Below, in pieces: positions 18,387 to 27,437 of a stretch of 64,000 nucleotides of DNA. The position numbers were made by a program, and so were the translations under genes. This DNA comes from Haloarcula nitratireducens (GTDB taxonomy: Archaea; Halobacteriota; Halobacteria; Halobacteriales; Haloarculaceae), in NCBI RefSeq assembly GCF_019599505.1, contig NZ_RKLT01000001.1, positions 124,001 to 188,000 of the forward strand, read 5' to 3'. Below the pieces are notes generated by a model. The model had not been told where the DNA came from, made no database searches, and worked only from the letters and a program-made list of their open reading frames with translations. Numbering within the stretch: the stretch's first letter is position 1; each line of letters begins with the position of its first letter.

Positions 18387-18407
18387 ACCATAATAGTCTA
18401 TTGTGGT
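18387..18407 (-). promoter_or_regulatory. Palindromic operator over the oxidoreductase promoter
   Basis: ACCATAATAG (18387-18396) and CTATTGTGGT (18398-18407) are inverted arms matching at 9 of 10 positions around one base. On the minus strand the A/T-rich core is centred about 30 nt before the ATG at 18365, exactly at the TATA position. The symmetry suggests a dimeric winged-helix repressor. Confidence 0.6.
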
Positions 18408-18463
18408 AGTAGTATCACGAGAGGGGATCGATCCGGTAGCCGAGAGCCGTCGGTGCGCTACGC

Positions 18464-18470
18464 TTTTAAT
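18464..18470 (+). promoter_or_regulatory. TATA box of the HTR-like gene
   Basis: TTTTAAT lies 22-28 nt before the ATG at 18492 and is preceded by GC-rich sequence. It supports a leaderless start at that ATG rather than at the in-frame TTG that overlaps this element. Confidence 0.6.
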
Positions 18471-18491
18471 TGCCGGTTGCTAGCCGTTCGT

Positions 18492-19447
18492 ATGGAACGA
18501 CCCTCCGCTCCGGAGGCAAAGAGCATCAGCGAGGGAGTGTCGTACATCCCCTTCGGCATTCCCGGGCGCGTGGCGGCGAAGCCGCTACGTTAAACGAGGT
18601 CGGTGTAACCGACCTCGCACTCGACGGGAACGTCCGCGGGATCCCGACCGGGAGCACGGTCCTACTGGCGGGCGCCTCCGACGCCGGCGGCGACGCCTTC
18701 ACCTACACCAGTTTAGCGACGCTGATGCTGGCGAAACACGAACCGGACCTCGTCCCGAGCGGTCTCGCTCGCCGGGACGACGCCATCCCCGAATCGGTTA
18801 CGTACCTCACGTTCACGCACGACCGCGCGCACGTCTACAGCGAACTCGACGCCGTCCTCGACGGCTACCAGTTCGAGACGCTGACCGACAACCTCACCGT
18901 CGCCGATTTCTCCCAGCGATTCATGGAACTGCTTCCCGTGCCGGGAAGCCTGTTCGACGCCCGCCGAACATCCGTCGACATCGAACCGTCGAGCGACGAA
19001 CCCGAGACAGGTGACCCCGACGACGAGACGTTCGGGCGACTGCTCGACGATATCGGCGACCGGCTCGCCGCGGCCGACGACGACCTCATCGTCCTCGACT
19101 CGCTCACGGACCTCGAACGCGCTCGGGAGTTCGGGCTCTCGCAGGGACGCATCGTCGCGTTCCTGCTGGGCCTGCGCGAGGCGGTCGTCAACTGGGAGAA
19201 CGTCGCCTTCGTCAAGCTTCACCGGCCCGCGGCAGAGGGCCGCAGCGACGACCTCGTTCACGGACTGCTCCACGGCAGCGTCTACTTTTACTCGAACGAC
19301 AAGGGGTTCGAGACCTATCGGACGATGCGAGTCGGTTCCTTCGGCGGCGCGCTCGATACGGAGCGCCAGACGGTCTTCGAATCCATCGTCGGGCCGACCG
19401 GGTTCCGGGCGAAGGCGACGAAGAAGATCGGTCCCTCGAACTGGTGA
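18492..19447 (+). pseudogene. RecA-superfamily HTR-like protein gene with frameshift
   Basis: The ATG at 18492 opens a frame that stops at 18591-18593 after 33 codons. It includes SYIPFGIPG, which fits the conserved IPFG start of haloarchaeal HTR-like proteins. The rest of the protein continues in another frame, from GEAATLNEVGVTDLALDG through GIPTGSTVLLAGASDAGG to the stop at 19447. That frame has no ATG or GTG before 18725. Removing two bases at the CGCG of 18567-18570 would join the two into a 317-residue protein. The P-loop lacks its lysine, as is usual in this family. It may be a true frameshift, a sequencing error or recoding. Confidence 0.75.
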
Positions 19448-19532
19448 GGCCGAATCGTCGTCGGTTCGCGGCCAGTGTGACACTATACCGAACAAAACGG
19501 CTAAACCGCTCGCCGTCGTGGACGCCAATAGA

Positions 19533-20585
19533 ATGCTCCAGCGGGCCGAGCCACAGGATTTCGACCGCGTCCTCTCCTCGATGTGTACCGTTCCACACCC
19601 CGCGGCCCGCGAGGCGGCCGAACGGTTCCTCGCGACGAACCCCGGCGACCCCGGGACCTACGAGACGGTCTCCGAACTCGAAGTCGAGGCCGTCGAGTCC
19701 CTCGGCGAGATAACCGGCCTCGACGACCCCGCCGGCTACGTCGCCTCCGGCGGCACGGAGGCGAACCTCCAGGCGATTCGCATCGCCCGCAACCGCGCCG
19801 ACACCGACGACCCGAACGTCGTCGCGCCGGTCCACGCCCACTTCTCCTTCACCAAGGCCGCGGACGTGCTGGGCGTCGAGTTGCGCACGGCGCCCGCCGA
19901 GGACTACCGGGTGAACCTCGAGGCGATGGCGGAACTGATCGACGACGACACCGTCTGCGTGGTCGGCGTCGCCGGGTCGACCGAGTACGGCTACGTCGAC
20001 CCGATTCCCGCTATCGCCGAGCTGGCGCACGGGGCCGACGCGCTCTGTCACGTCGACGCGGCGTGGGGCGGTTTCTACCTCCCCTTCACGGACCACGCGT
20101 GGCACTTCGACCACGCCGACGTGGACACGATGACCATCGACCCGCACAAGGTCGGGCAGGCGGCGGTGCCCGCGGGCGGCCTGCTCGCCCGCGACGAGAC
20201 GCTCCTGGACGAGCTGGCCGTCGAGACGCCCTACCTCGAATCGACGAGCCAGCTGACGCTGACCGGCACGCGCTCGGGGGCGGGCGTCGCCTCGGCCGTC
20301 GCCGCGATGGAGGCGCTGTGGCCCGCTGGCTACCGCGAGCAGTACGAGCGCTCGATGGACAACGCCCGCTGGCTGGCCGACCAGTTGCGCGCCCGCGGCC
20401 ACGACGTGGTTCCCCCGGAACTGCCCCTCGTGGCGGCGGACCTCTCCGTGCCGATGACCGACGAGTTGCGGGACTGCGGCTGGCGCGTCTCGAAGACCGG
20501 TGCCGGCGAGATGCGCGTCGTCTGCATGCCCCACGTCACGCGGTCGATGCTCCGCTCCTTCGTCGCGGACTTAGACTGGTACTGA
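19533..20585 (+). CDS. mfnA: L-aspartate/L-tyrosine decarboxylase MfnA
   Basis: A 350-residue PLP-dependent group II decarboxylase. [17 protein letters not shown] (71-87) is the phosphate-binding region. [13 protein letters not shown] (173-185) holds the aspartate that pairs with the PLP ring nitrogen. TIDPHKVGQ contains the Schiff-base lysine K206. In methanogens MfnA makes tyramine for methanofuran; in haloarchaea, which lack methanofuran, its homologue is expected to make beta-alanine from aspartate for coenzyme A. That assignment is from family knowledge. Confidence 0.94.
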   Translation: MLQRAEPQDFDRVLSSMCTVPHPAAREAAERFLATNPGDPGTYETVSELEVEAVESLGEITGLDDPAGYVASGGTEANLQAIRIARNRADTDDPNVVAPVHAHFSFTKAADVLGVELRTAPAEDYRVNLEAMAELIDDDTVCVVGVAGSTEYGYVDPIPAIAELAHGADALCHVDAAWGGFYLPFTDHAWHFDHADVDTMTIDPHKVGQAAVPAGGLLARDETLLDELAVETPYLESTSQLTLTGTRSGAGVASAVAAMEALWPAGYREQYERSMDNARWLADQLRARGHDVVPPELPLVAADLSVPMTDELRDCGWRVSKTGAGEMRVVCMPHVTRSMLRSFVADLDWY

Positions 20586-20667
20586 GCCCGGCGAGACGAC
20601 CCCGAATATAGCGACCTCCCGAGCGAACATACCAAGACTTAGGTCGCACTACGCGATACCGGGGAGT

Positions 20668-21252
20668 GTGGACCCGGTCGCTTCGCTTCCGTCGATGGTC
20701 GCGTTCCTCGGTGAGTGCGGTACGGCAGGCGGGGCCCTCGGCCCCCTGGAGGAGGCCGTCTGTACCGCCACGGGACCGACGGGACTGGGCATCATCGCCG
20801 TCTACTCCTTCCTCATCGCGTTCATCCTCCCGCTCCCGAGCGAGGTCGTCCTCGTCCCGGCCGAGACGCTCCGATTGGGGCTCTCGACGACCGGGAACCT
20901 CGCGGCCATCATCCTCGCCAGCGCGTTCGGTAAGGCCGTCGGCAGCCTCTTCGCGTTCCACATCGGACAGGAGGCGAAGGAGTACGGCCCGCTGGTCCAG
21001 CGGATCAAGGACTCGCGGTTCGACCTCATCGAGTGGTCCGAGAAGAAGACGATCAAGATCGCTCAGGAGTACGGCTACGTCGGCCTGGCGTTGGCGCTCT
21101 GCGTGCCGTTTTTCCCCGATACGCTCTCTATCTACGCTTTCACCGTCCTCGAAGAGGACTACCTCCGCTTCGGGGCGGCGACGTTCGTCGGGAGCGCCGG
21201 TCGCCTCCTCGTGACGCTCGGGCTCGCGGGCGGCACGCTGGCGTTGCTGTAG
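20668..21252 (+). CDS. DedA/VTT-domain membrane protein
   Basis: A 194-residue protein (168-185 residues if a later start such as the ATG at 20695 is used). Several hydrophobic helices are seen. The SFLIAFILPLPSEVVLVPAE segment is a re-entrant loop with the proline/glutamate pattern typical of DedA/VTT proteins, and the second half has a matching VPFFPDTLSIYAF loop. Such proteins move lipids or affect membrane potential; the precise role here is unknown. A GTG at 20668 is the longest in-frame start. Confidence 0.85.
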   Translation: MDPVASLPSMVAFLGECGTAGGALGPLEEAVCTATGPTGLGIIAVYSFLIAFILPLPSEVVLVPAETLRLGLSTTGNLAAIILASAFGKAVGSLFAFHIGQEAKEYGPLVQRIKDSRFDLIEWSEKKTIKIAQEYGYVGLALALCVPFFPDTLSIYAFTVLEEDYLRFGAATFVGSAGRLLVTLGLAGGTLALL

Positions 21253-21295
21253 CAAACCGCCCTCCTTTTGACCCGTCGGTTGCTCACAGAGAGGT

Positions 21296-23470
21296 ATGAG
21301 CCACGACGAGTTTCCCACGGACCGTCCGGCGGTGGTGACCTGCGGGCTGCCCTACGCGAACGGCGACCTGCACGTCGGCCACCTGCGGACCTACGTGGAC
21401 GGCGACGCCCTCTCGCGGGCGCTGCGACGCATCGGCCAACAGACCGCCTTCGTCTGTGGGTCCGACATGCACGGGACGCCCGTCGCCGTCAACGCCGCCG
21501 AGGAGGGAGTCGAGCCCCGGGAGTTCGCCCTGCGGTATCACGAGACGTACGCCGAGACGTTCCCGCAGTTCAACGTCGAGTTCGACAACTACGGCCACAC
21601 CGACGACGAGACGAACACCGAACTCACACGGGAGTTCGTCCGCTCGTGGGTCGAGAACGACCACGTCTTCGAGAAGGAGATCGAGGTCGCGTGGGACACC
21701 GAACAGGACCAGCCGCTGCCCGACCGCTTCGTCGAGGGGACCTGCCCGTACTGCGGCGAACACGCCCGCGGCGACGAGTGCGACGAGGGCTGCCAGCGCC
21801 ACCTCGAACCCGGCGAGATCGAGGACCCCGTCAGCACCATCACCGGCAATCCGGCGGAGTACCGCACCCGCGAGCACAAGTTCCTCCGCCTCGCCGACTT
21901 CCAGGAGTACCTGCAGGGCTTCCTCGACCGCGTCGAAGGGACGGACAACGCACAGAACCAGCCCCGCGAGTGGATCGAGGGCGAGTTACAGGACCTCTGT
22001 ATCACGCGGGACATGGACTGGGGGATCGACTATCCGTCGAAGGACGCCGATGACCCCGAAGACCTCGTGCTGTACGTCTGGGTGGACGCCCCCATCGAGT
22101 ACGTCGCCTCCACGAAGCAGTACTCTGAGCGGGTCGGCGCGGACACCTACGACTGGGAAGACGTCTGGAAGCTCGACGGCGAGGAGCGCCACGGCACCGA
22201 CTGGGACGAGGAGTGGACCGACGACGGCGGAGAGATAATCCACGTCATCGGCCGGGACATCATCCAGCACCACGCCGTCTTCTGGCCGTCGATGCTGCGC
22301 GGCGCGGGCTACAACGAACCCCGCTCGATCCTGGCGACCGGGTTCGTCGGCATCGACGGGAACGCCCTCTCGACCTCGCGCAACCGCGCGGTGTGGGCCG
22401 ACGAGTACCTCGACGCGGGATTCCATCCCGACCTGTTCCGCTACTACATCGCCACCGGCGCGGGCCTGGAGACCGACGTGGACTTCTCGTGGGACCGCTT
22501 CCAGGAGCGGGTCAACGGCGAGCTCGTCGGCAACGTCGGCAACTTCATCTACCGCTCGCTGCTGTTCGCCGAGCGCAACTACGGCGGGACGCCCGAGACT
22601 GACGTCAGCGACGACGTTCGCGAGCGCATCGAGGAATCGCTCGACGAGTTCGAAGCGGCGGTCCGGGACTACGACGTCCGCACGCTGGCGGAGGTCGCCA
22701 CGGATCTCTCGAACTACGGTAACGAGTACATCCAGCGCAACGAGCCGTGGAACCTCGTGGACGACGACCCCGACCGGGCGGAACAGGTCATCTGCGACTG
22801 CGTGCAACTGGCGAAGGCCGTCGCCGTCGTCATGCAACCCGTCCTGCCCGGCAAGGCCGAGCGCCTGTGGGGCCAACTGAACGAGGAGGGATCCGTCGCC
22901 GACGTGTCGCTCGACACCGCGCTGGAATCGCCGCCGGCCTCGTTCGAGGAACCCGAGGAGCTGTTCGCGCAGGTCGAGGACGACCACATCGAGGAACTCA
23001 ACGAGGAACTGCGGGAACGGATCGAGGAAGCCAGCGAGAGCGAGGCTTCGTCAGAAGCCTCGAACGAAGACGGCGAAGCCGTCGAAGCGGACGATGCAGC
23101 GAACCAAACCGACGGGGAGGCCGCGACGGCCGACCTCGAACCGCTCGTCCAGGAGCGCATCGGCTTCGAGGACTTCGAGGGCGTCGACATGCGCGTCGGC
23201 GAGATCGTCTCGGCGGAACCGGTCCCGGACGCCGATAAGCTCCTCCGCCTCGAAGTCGACATCGGCCACGAGGTGCGACAGGTCGTGGCCGGCCTCGCCC
23301 AGCTCCACGAGGTGGACGACCTGCCCGGCACGCGAGTCATCCTGCTCGCGAACATGGAGAAGGCCGACCTATTCGGCATCGAGTCGAACGGGATGGTGCT
23401 GGCCGCCGGCGACGAGGCGGACCTGCTGACCACCCACGAGGACGCGCCGCTCGGAACGCGGGTGCAGTAG
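21296..23470 (+). CDS. metG: Methionyl-tRNA synthetase
   Basis: A 724-residue class I synthetase. The HIGH-type motif HVGH is at 26-29, and a zinc knuckle CPYCGEHARGDECDEGC is near 150-166. The KMSKS-type loop is degenerate (around NALSTSRNRAVW), as in archaeal MetRS. The helical anticodon domain follows. A Glu/Ser/Ala/Asp-rich linker (about 575-610) joins it to a C-terminal tRNA-binding OB-fold domain beginning GFEDFEGVDMRVGEIVSAE. It attaches methionine to initiator and elongator tRNA(Met). Confidence 0.97.
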   Translation: MSHDEFPTDRPAVVTCGLPYANGDLHVGHLRTYVDGDALSRALRRIGQQTAFVCGSDMHGTPVAVNAAEEGVEPREFALRYHETYAETFPQFNVEFDNYGHTDDETNTELTREFVRSWVENDHVFEKEIEVAWDTEQDQPLPDRFVEGTCPYCGEHARGDECDEGCQRHLEPGEIEDPVSTITGNPAEYRTREHKFLRLADFQEYLQGFLDRVEGTDNAQNQPREWIEGELQDLCITRDMDWGIDYPSKDADDPEDLVLYVWVDAPIEYVASTKQYSERVGADTYDWEDVWKLDGEERHGTDWDEEWTDDGGEIIHVIGRDIIQHHAVFWPSMLRGAGYNEPRSILATGFVGIDGNALSTSRNRAVWADEYLDAGFHPDLFRYYIATGAGLETDVDFSWDRFQERVNGELVGNVGNFIYRSLLFAERNYGGTPETDVSDDVRERIEESLDEFEAAVRDYDVRTLAEVATDLSNYGNEYIQRNEPWNLVDDDPDRAEQVICDCVQLAKAVAVVMQPVLPGKAERLWGQLNEEGSVADVSLDTALESPPASFEEPEELFAQVEDDHIEELNEELRERIEEASESEASSEASNEDGEAVEADDAANQTDGEAATADLEPLVQERIGFEDFEGVDMRVGEIVSAEPVPDADKLLRLEVDIGHEVRQVVAGLAQLHEVDDLPGTRVILLANMEKADLFGIESNGMVLAAGDEADLLTTHEDAPLGTRVQ

Positions 23471-23610
23471 GACACAGCGGCCCACAGTCTCGATCGCCTA
23501 CGGAACCCACCGACAGGGCCGCTCCGCCGCGGACGGGATGAAAAATGCAAGCGAGATGAGACGACGCCATCGCCCTCGCGATTCGCTTCAGATCGTCTCT
23601 TCCGACCGAA

Positions 23611-23625
23611 CCGTTCCCGGAACGG
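23611..23625. repeat. Perfect 7-bp inverted repeat upstream of a lipoprotein gene
   Basis: CCGTTCC and GGAACGG are separated by a single base. It lies 85-100 nt before the ATG at 23711 in the 240-base gap after metG. It could be an operator or an RNA hairpin; nothing else in the gap stands out apart from A/T-poor spacer. Confidence 0.35.
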
Positions 23626-23710
23626 GACTACGGGACCTCTCGAACCCGAAATCCACCCTTTCTATCGCAGGCCTGTCACGTAGCCGTCTACGGGCCCACT
23701 ATCCTCTGGA

Positions 23711-24355
23711 ATGAATCGACGTAAACTGCTGAAGGCGACAGGCGCTACGGCACTCGGTGCCGCAGTCACCGGCTGCCTCGGCCAAGATCAGGGCGACGGC
23801 GGCGACGGTGGCGGCGGTGAACCCACCAACGACGGCGACGACGAGGTCGCCGAGGGCGGACAGGACCAGGACTCCTGGTTCAACCTCAAGGGCGAGGTAA
23901 GCAACGACACCGCCGAGCAACTGAAGTTCACGCGCGTCGACCTCGCGCAGATCGCCGGCGGTGACGAGGGCAGTCAGTCCGGCAACAGCAGCGTGTTCGG
24001 CACCGGTAATCCGGTGGCGGCCGTCAACGGCGTGTTGCAGAACACGGCCGCTCGGCCGTACGAGGACGTCCAGGTGACTGCGACCCTCTACGACCAGAAC
24101 GATCCCATCGGTCAGTTCATCGACAGCACGGAGGCCCGGAACAAGGACGCCCTCTACGCGGGCAACAAGTGGCAGTTCACCATCATCTTCGAGGGCGCCG
24201 ACGTCGACAAGGCGACCCGCTACACCATCAAGGCCGACGGCGACCTCGCCGAGGAGGGCGAACTCGGCACCGGACCCGGCGGCAACATGACGAGCGGTAA
24301 CGCCACCTCGATCGAGGGGCTCAACGAGACCGAGACGAACACCACCGGCAACTAG
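23711..24355 (+). CDS. Tat-exported lipoprotein, FxLYD-type domain
   Basis: A 214-residue surface protein. The N-terminus MNRRKLLKATG is a twin-arginine signal, and the lipobox TGC places the lipidated cysteine at residue 22. A Gly/Asp-rich linker follows. A single beta-sandwich domain at about 55-190 (LKGEVSNDTAEQLKFTRVDL, then ATLYDQNDPIG) matches the pattern of FxLYD domains. The tail is Thr/Asn-rich. It is predicted to be anchored outside the cell membrane; ligand or partner is unknown. Confidence 0.85.
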   Translation: MNRRKLLKATGATALGAAVTGCLGQDQGDGGDGGGGEPTNDGDDEVAEGGQDQDSWFNLKGEVSNDTAEQLKFTRVDLAQIAGGDEGSQSGNSSVFGTGNPVAAVNGVLQNTAARPYEDVQVTATLYDQNDPIGQFIDSTEARNKDALYAGNKWQFTIIFEGADVDKATRYTIKADGDLAEEGELGTGPGGNMTSGNATSIEGLNETETNTTGN

Positions 24356-24419
24356 TCGCTGGCCCCTCGTGTGCGAAAATCGAGGCTGCGCTCCTTTTCG
24401 GCCGAACGGACGCGACCGG

Positions 24420-24617
24420 TCACCTCGACGGTTCGGCCTCGCTCTCGCTGCTCGCCGAGACCGCATCGCTCTCACTGCTTACTGAGACCGAATCGCTCTC
24501 GATGTGCAGGTACTGGAGCGCCTCCCGAATCTCGTAGTCCTTCGCGGTCTCGTCGTCGGCGTTCAGCGCCGCCTCCAACCGGTCGATCGCCACTTCGTGT
24601 CCGTTAGGGGTACTCAC
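24420..24617 (-). CDS. Small acidic protein of a two-gene unit
   Basis: A 65-residue protein starting with GTG at 24617. The first 40 residues look like a small helical domain (HEVAIDRLEAALNADDETAKD), and the tail is a Ser/Glu/Val-rich repeat (SESDAVSASSESEAE). The GTG overlaps the stop of the upstream 44-residue gene in the sequence GTGA, implying translational coupling. The function is unknown. Confidence 0.75.
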   Translation of the reverse strand: MSTPNGHEVAIDRLEAALNADDETAKDYEIREALQYLHIESDSVSVSSESDAVSASSESEAEPSR

Positions 24618-24748
24618 GCGCGATCACCGCTGACCTCGCCGCTGAATCCCCACGCCCGCTCGACGACTGCCCGGCCGTGACGGGGTACGGTGGCGGTACG
24701 GTCGCGACAGTCGAAGCGCGCCTCAATCGGCGCGTTGCGCTCGTTCAT
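24614..24748 (-). CDS. 44-residue protein coupled to its downstream neighbour
   Basis: The frame runs from ATG at 24748 to TGA at 24614-24616, which overlaps the GTG of the next gene. The protein, with segments NERNAPIEARFDCRDRTATV and RAVVERAWGFSGEVSGD, has the compact mixed composition of a small beta protein. A TATA-like ATATATGG (complement of 24784-24791) lies 36-43 nt upstream of the start. Coding is supported by the overlap, promoter and regular GC3; the function is unknown. Confidence 0.65.
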   Translation of the reverse strand: MNERNAPIEARFDCRDRTATVPRHGRAVVERAWGFSGEVSGDRA

Positions 24749-24881
24749 CGTAAGCAGTCGACGTCGTTCGGGTGATCCATCTCCATATATCACTGGTCTC
24801 TCGCGGACAGACGGACCAGAACCGCATCAATTTCGACTCTCACACGTACCGTCGCTTAAGTTCCAACTGGTCGGAGGAGAA

Positions 24882-25535
24882 CTATTCGGCATCGGGGACG
24901 ATCAATCCGGACTGAATCATCGTCTCACAGCCGCGTCGGATCCGCTGTGAGGCCGCGTTGGCCGAGATACCCAACGCCTCACCGACCTCCTCGACGGAGG
25001 CCGTGCGCGGGATCGTGAAGTACCCCTCCCGGGCCGCCGTCACGAGCGCCTCGTACTGTTCCGGCGTCAGACCGAACTTGCGGTGGCGCGGTTCGGACGG
25101 CGAGGTGAGGTGCTTCACCTCGAACTCGTGGCCGGTATCCCGAAAGTGACGCTGGAACGACGAGACCGTGCCCTCGTCGGCGAACCGCAATCGGAGGTGC
25201 CACCGGCCGTCGCGCGCCGTCGCCTCCACGATGGCCGCGTGGTGGTCTATCATCTCGTGGACGAGGTCCCGGAAGTCCTCGCTCCATTCGAGGCGGTACA
25301 GCGCCACGTCGTCCGCCTCGTCTACCAGGTCGGCCGACGTGACCGTCGGATCGCCTTCGAGCGCCCGCGAGAACCGGTCGAAACTCCCGCCCCTCGCCCA
25401 GAGGAACGGAAAGACCTCGCGCGGACTGTGGGATGCCAGACGGTCGGACTCGACGGTCATCTCCGGGACCGCCGCCAGCGCGTCTTCCAGCGCGAAGGCG
25501 GCGGCGGGGATGGTGAACTCACCAACGACGCTCAT
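24882..25535 (-). CDS. Bat-type HTH-10 transcription regulator
   Basis: A 217-residue protein with a sensor-like N-terminal region (1-155). Its C-terminal HTH-10 domain has the typical run LTPEQYEALVTAAREGYFTI followed by EEVGEALGISANAASQRIRRG. These haloarchaeal regulators (Bat family) bind promoter DNA; the N-terminal part of this one lacks an obvious PAS or GAF domain. The gene is monocistronic and leaderless, with a palindrome between its TATA box and start codon that suggests autoregulation. Confidence 0.92.
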   Translation of the reverse strand: MSVVGEFTIPAAAFALEDALAAVPEMTVESDRLASHSPREVFPFLWARGGSFDRFSRALEGDPTVTSADLVDEADDVALYRLEWSEDFRDLVHEMIDHHAAIVEATARDGRWHLRLRFADEGTVSSFQRHFRDTGHEFEVKHLTSPSEPRHRKFGLTPEQYEALVTAAREGYFTIPRTASVEEVGEALGISANAASQRIRRGCETMIQSGLIVPDAE

Positions 25536-25536
25536 A

Positions 25537-25552
25537 CGTCGTCTGGACGACG
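25537..25552 (-). promoter_or_regulatory. Palindrome between TATA box and start of the bat-type regulator
   Basis: CGTCGTC (25537-25543) and GACGACG (25546-25552) are perfect arms around TG. They sit one base upstream of the start codon at 25535. The TATA-like ACTTATCC (complement of 25559-25566) is about 28 nt upstream. A bound protein would cover the transcription start. Confidence 0.5.
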
Positions 25553-25632
25553 GCGGCGGATAAGTTCGGTGACGGCGATAGACGGGGGTATTTACGGCGG
25601 TGTCTCGCCGAGCGGCCCGTCTCCGCCACGTC

Positions 25633-26499
25633 TCACTGCAACCAGACGCTGGCGAAGGCGTCGAAGAACTCCGTCCCGGTGTCGACGACGACGTGGTCCG
25701 CGCCCAACTCCGTCACGCGGTTCGAGACGGTGTCGACGTGCGCGTCGAGGCGCTCCCGATAGCGCTCGGCGAGCGACCCGCTGAAGTACGACCGGCGGGT
25801 TTCCTCGGACTCGGAGTCGGCGAAGAGCGCGTCGCCGACCGCCGGCGGGTCGAGTTCGTCGGGAGCGACTACCTGCACCAGCAACACGTCGACGTCCTTG
25901 CGGGCGAGGGCGGCGACGCCGGTCGATATCTCCTCGGGGTCGGTCAAACAGTCGCTCAACAGCACCACCAGCGACCGCGAGCCGATCTGCCCGGCGTAGT
26001 CGGCCAGCGCGCTCTCGAAGTCGGCCTCGCCGTCGGGCGACAGCTCGTTGAGCTGGTCGATGAGCGCGAACAGCTCGCCGCGGTTCGACCGGGCGGCGTC
26101 CAGTCGGTCCGCCCGCTCGCGGAACGTCCCGAACCGGAACTGGTTGTTCTCCTCGGCGGTGAGGTAGGCCACGCCCAACCCGAGCCTGGCGGCGGCCTCG
26201 AACTTGTGGGCCTCGCCGTCGCCGAAATCCATCGACGCGCTGGCGTCGACGAGGACGTGGACGGTGAGGCTCCGCTCGGCCTCGAACTGCTTGATGAAGT
26301 ACTCCTCGGTGCGGGCGAACAGCTTCCAGTCGATGAGCCGCGTGTCGTCGCCCGGCGAGTACCGGCGGTAGTCGCTGAAGGTCAGCCCCTCGCCGATGCG
26401 GGGCGAGCGCTGGTCGCCCTGCCGGAGCGCGGTCGACTCGCGGTTCAGCGCCGCGTCGAAGCGGGCGAGCTCGTCGAGGAAGTCCGGCTCGATGGTCAT
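25633..26499 (-). CDS. DUF58 protein with vWA-like domain
   Basis: A 288-residue protein. The DUF58 core includes GLTFSDYRRYSPGDDTRLIDW near residues 38-58, the segment shared by nearly all members. A vWA-like fold with the metal-site motif DASASMDFGD lies near 91-100. In bacteria DUF58 proteins are encoded next to MoxR ATPases and vWA membrane proteins and are thought to help insert metals or assemble complexes. Here it is the last gene of a six-gene operon; its ATG overlaps the moxR stop by 4 nt. Confidence 0.92.
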   Translation of the reverse strand: MTIEPDFLDELARFDAALNRESTALRQGDQRSPRIGEGLTFSDYRRYSPGDDTRLIDWKLFARTEEYFIKQFEAERSLTVHVLVDASASMDFGDGEAHKFEAAARLGLGVAYLTAEENNQFRFGTFRERADRLDAARSNRGELFALIDQLNELSPDGEADFESALADYAGQIGSRSLVVLLSDCLTDPEEISTGVAALARKDVDVLLVQVVAPDELDPPAVGDALFADSESEETRRSYFSGSLAERYRERLDAHVDTVSNRVTELGADHVVVDTGTEFFDAFASVWLQ

Positions 26500-27437
26500 T
26501 CCGCGAGGAGGTCCGCGACGGCGTCGTCCGTGGTACGCCCTTCCCGTTCGGCCCGGAAGTCGAGCACGATGCGGTGCCGGAGGACGGGCGCGGCCAGCGC
26601 CTCGATATCTTCGCTCGCGACGTGCGAGCGGCCCCGCAGGAAGGCGCGGGCCTTCGAGGCGAGGACGAGCGCCATGCTCGCCCGCGGGCTCGCGCCGTAG
26701 TCGATCTCGTCGGCGTCGCGGGTCCGCTGGACCAGCCGGACGACGCGGTCGCGGATGTCGTCGGCGATGGGCACCTCGCGGACGAACTCCTGTGCCGCCC
26801 GTATCTCCTCGCGCGAGAGGACCCGTTCGACGGGAATCTGCTTCGCGCCGGTGGTGAACATGTCGACGATGCGACTCTCCTCCTCGAAGTCGGGATACTC
26901 GACGAGCAGCTTCATCATGAAGCGGTCGGTCTGGGCCTCCGGCAGCGTGTAGGTCCCCGACTGGTCGATGGGGTTCTGCGTGGCGAGGATGAAGAAGGGG
27001 CTCGGCAACTGGTAGGTCTCGCCGGCGGCGGTCACCTGCTTCTCCTGCATGGCTTCGAGCAGCGCCGCCTGCGTCTTCGGCGTCGCGCGGTTGATCTCGT
27101 CGGCCAGCACGACGTTGGCGAACACCGGTCCCTTCTCGAAGACGAAGTCCCGGCCGGTCTCGCTCTCGCGGATGATCTCGGTGCCGGTGATGTCCGACGG
27201 CATCAGGTCCGGCGTGTTCTGGATGCGCGAGAACTGGAGGTCCGTCACCTCGGCGACGGTGCGGACCATCGTGGTCTTGCCGAGACCGGGGTTCGACTCC
27301 AGTAAGGCGTTGCCGTCCGCGAGGATGCAGACGAGCAGCTGTTCGAGCACGTCGGACTGGCCGACGATGCGTTTCCCTATCTGGTCGCGGGCGATACTGA
27401 GCTTCTCCTGAAGGTCGTCGATGTCGTGTGCTGTCAT
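26496..27437 (-). CDS. MoxR-type AAA+ ATPase
   Basis: A 313-residue protein. Walker A NPGLGKT is at 49-55, Walker B is VVLADEINRATP, and the sensor segment ATQNPIDQSGTYTLPEAQ is near residue 150. The C-terminal lid domain contains ASPRASMALVLASKARAFL, typical of MoxR. MoxR proteins act as chaperone-like ATPases with vWA-domain partners, which are encoded upstream in this operon. The start is set by the ATGA overlap with the preceding membrane protein gene. Confidence 0.95.
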   Translation of the reverse strand: MTAHDIDDLQEKLSIARDQIGKRIVGQSDVLEQLLVCILADGNALLESNPGLGKTTMVRTVAEVTDLQFSRIQNTPDLMPSDITGTEIIRESETGRDFVFEKGPVFANVVLADEINRATPKTQAALLEAMQEKQVTAAGETYQLPSPFFILATQNPIDQSGTYTLPEAQTDRFMMKLLVEYPDFEEESRIVDMFTTGAKQIPVERVLSREEIRAAQEFVREVPIADDIRDRVVRLVQRTRDADEIDYGASPRASMALVLASKARAFLRGRSHVASEDIEALAAPVLRHRIVLDFRAEREGRTTDDAVADLLAE

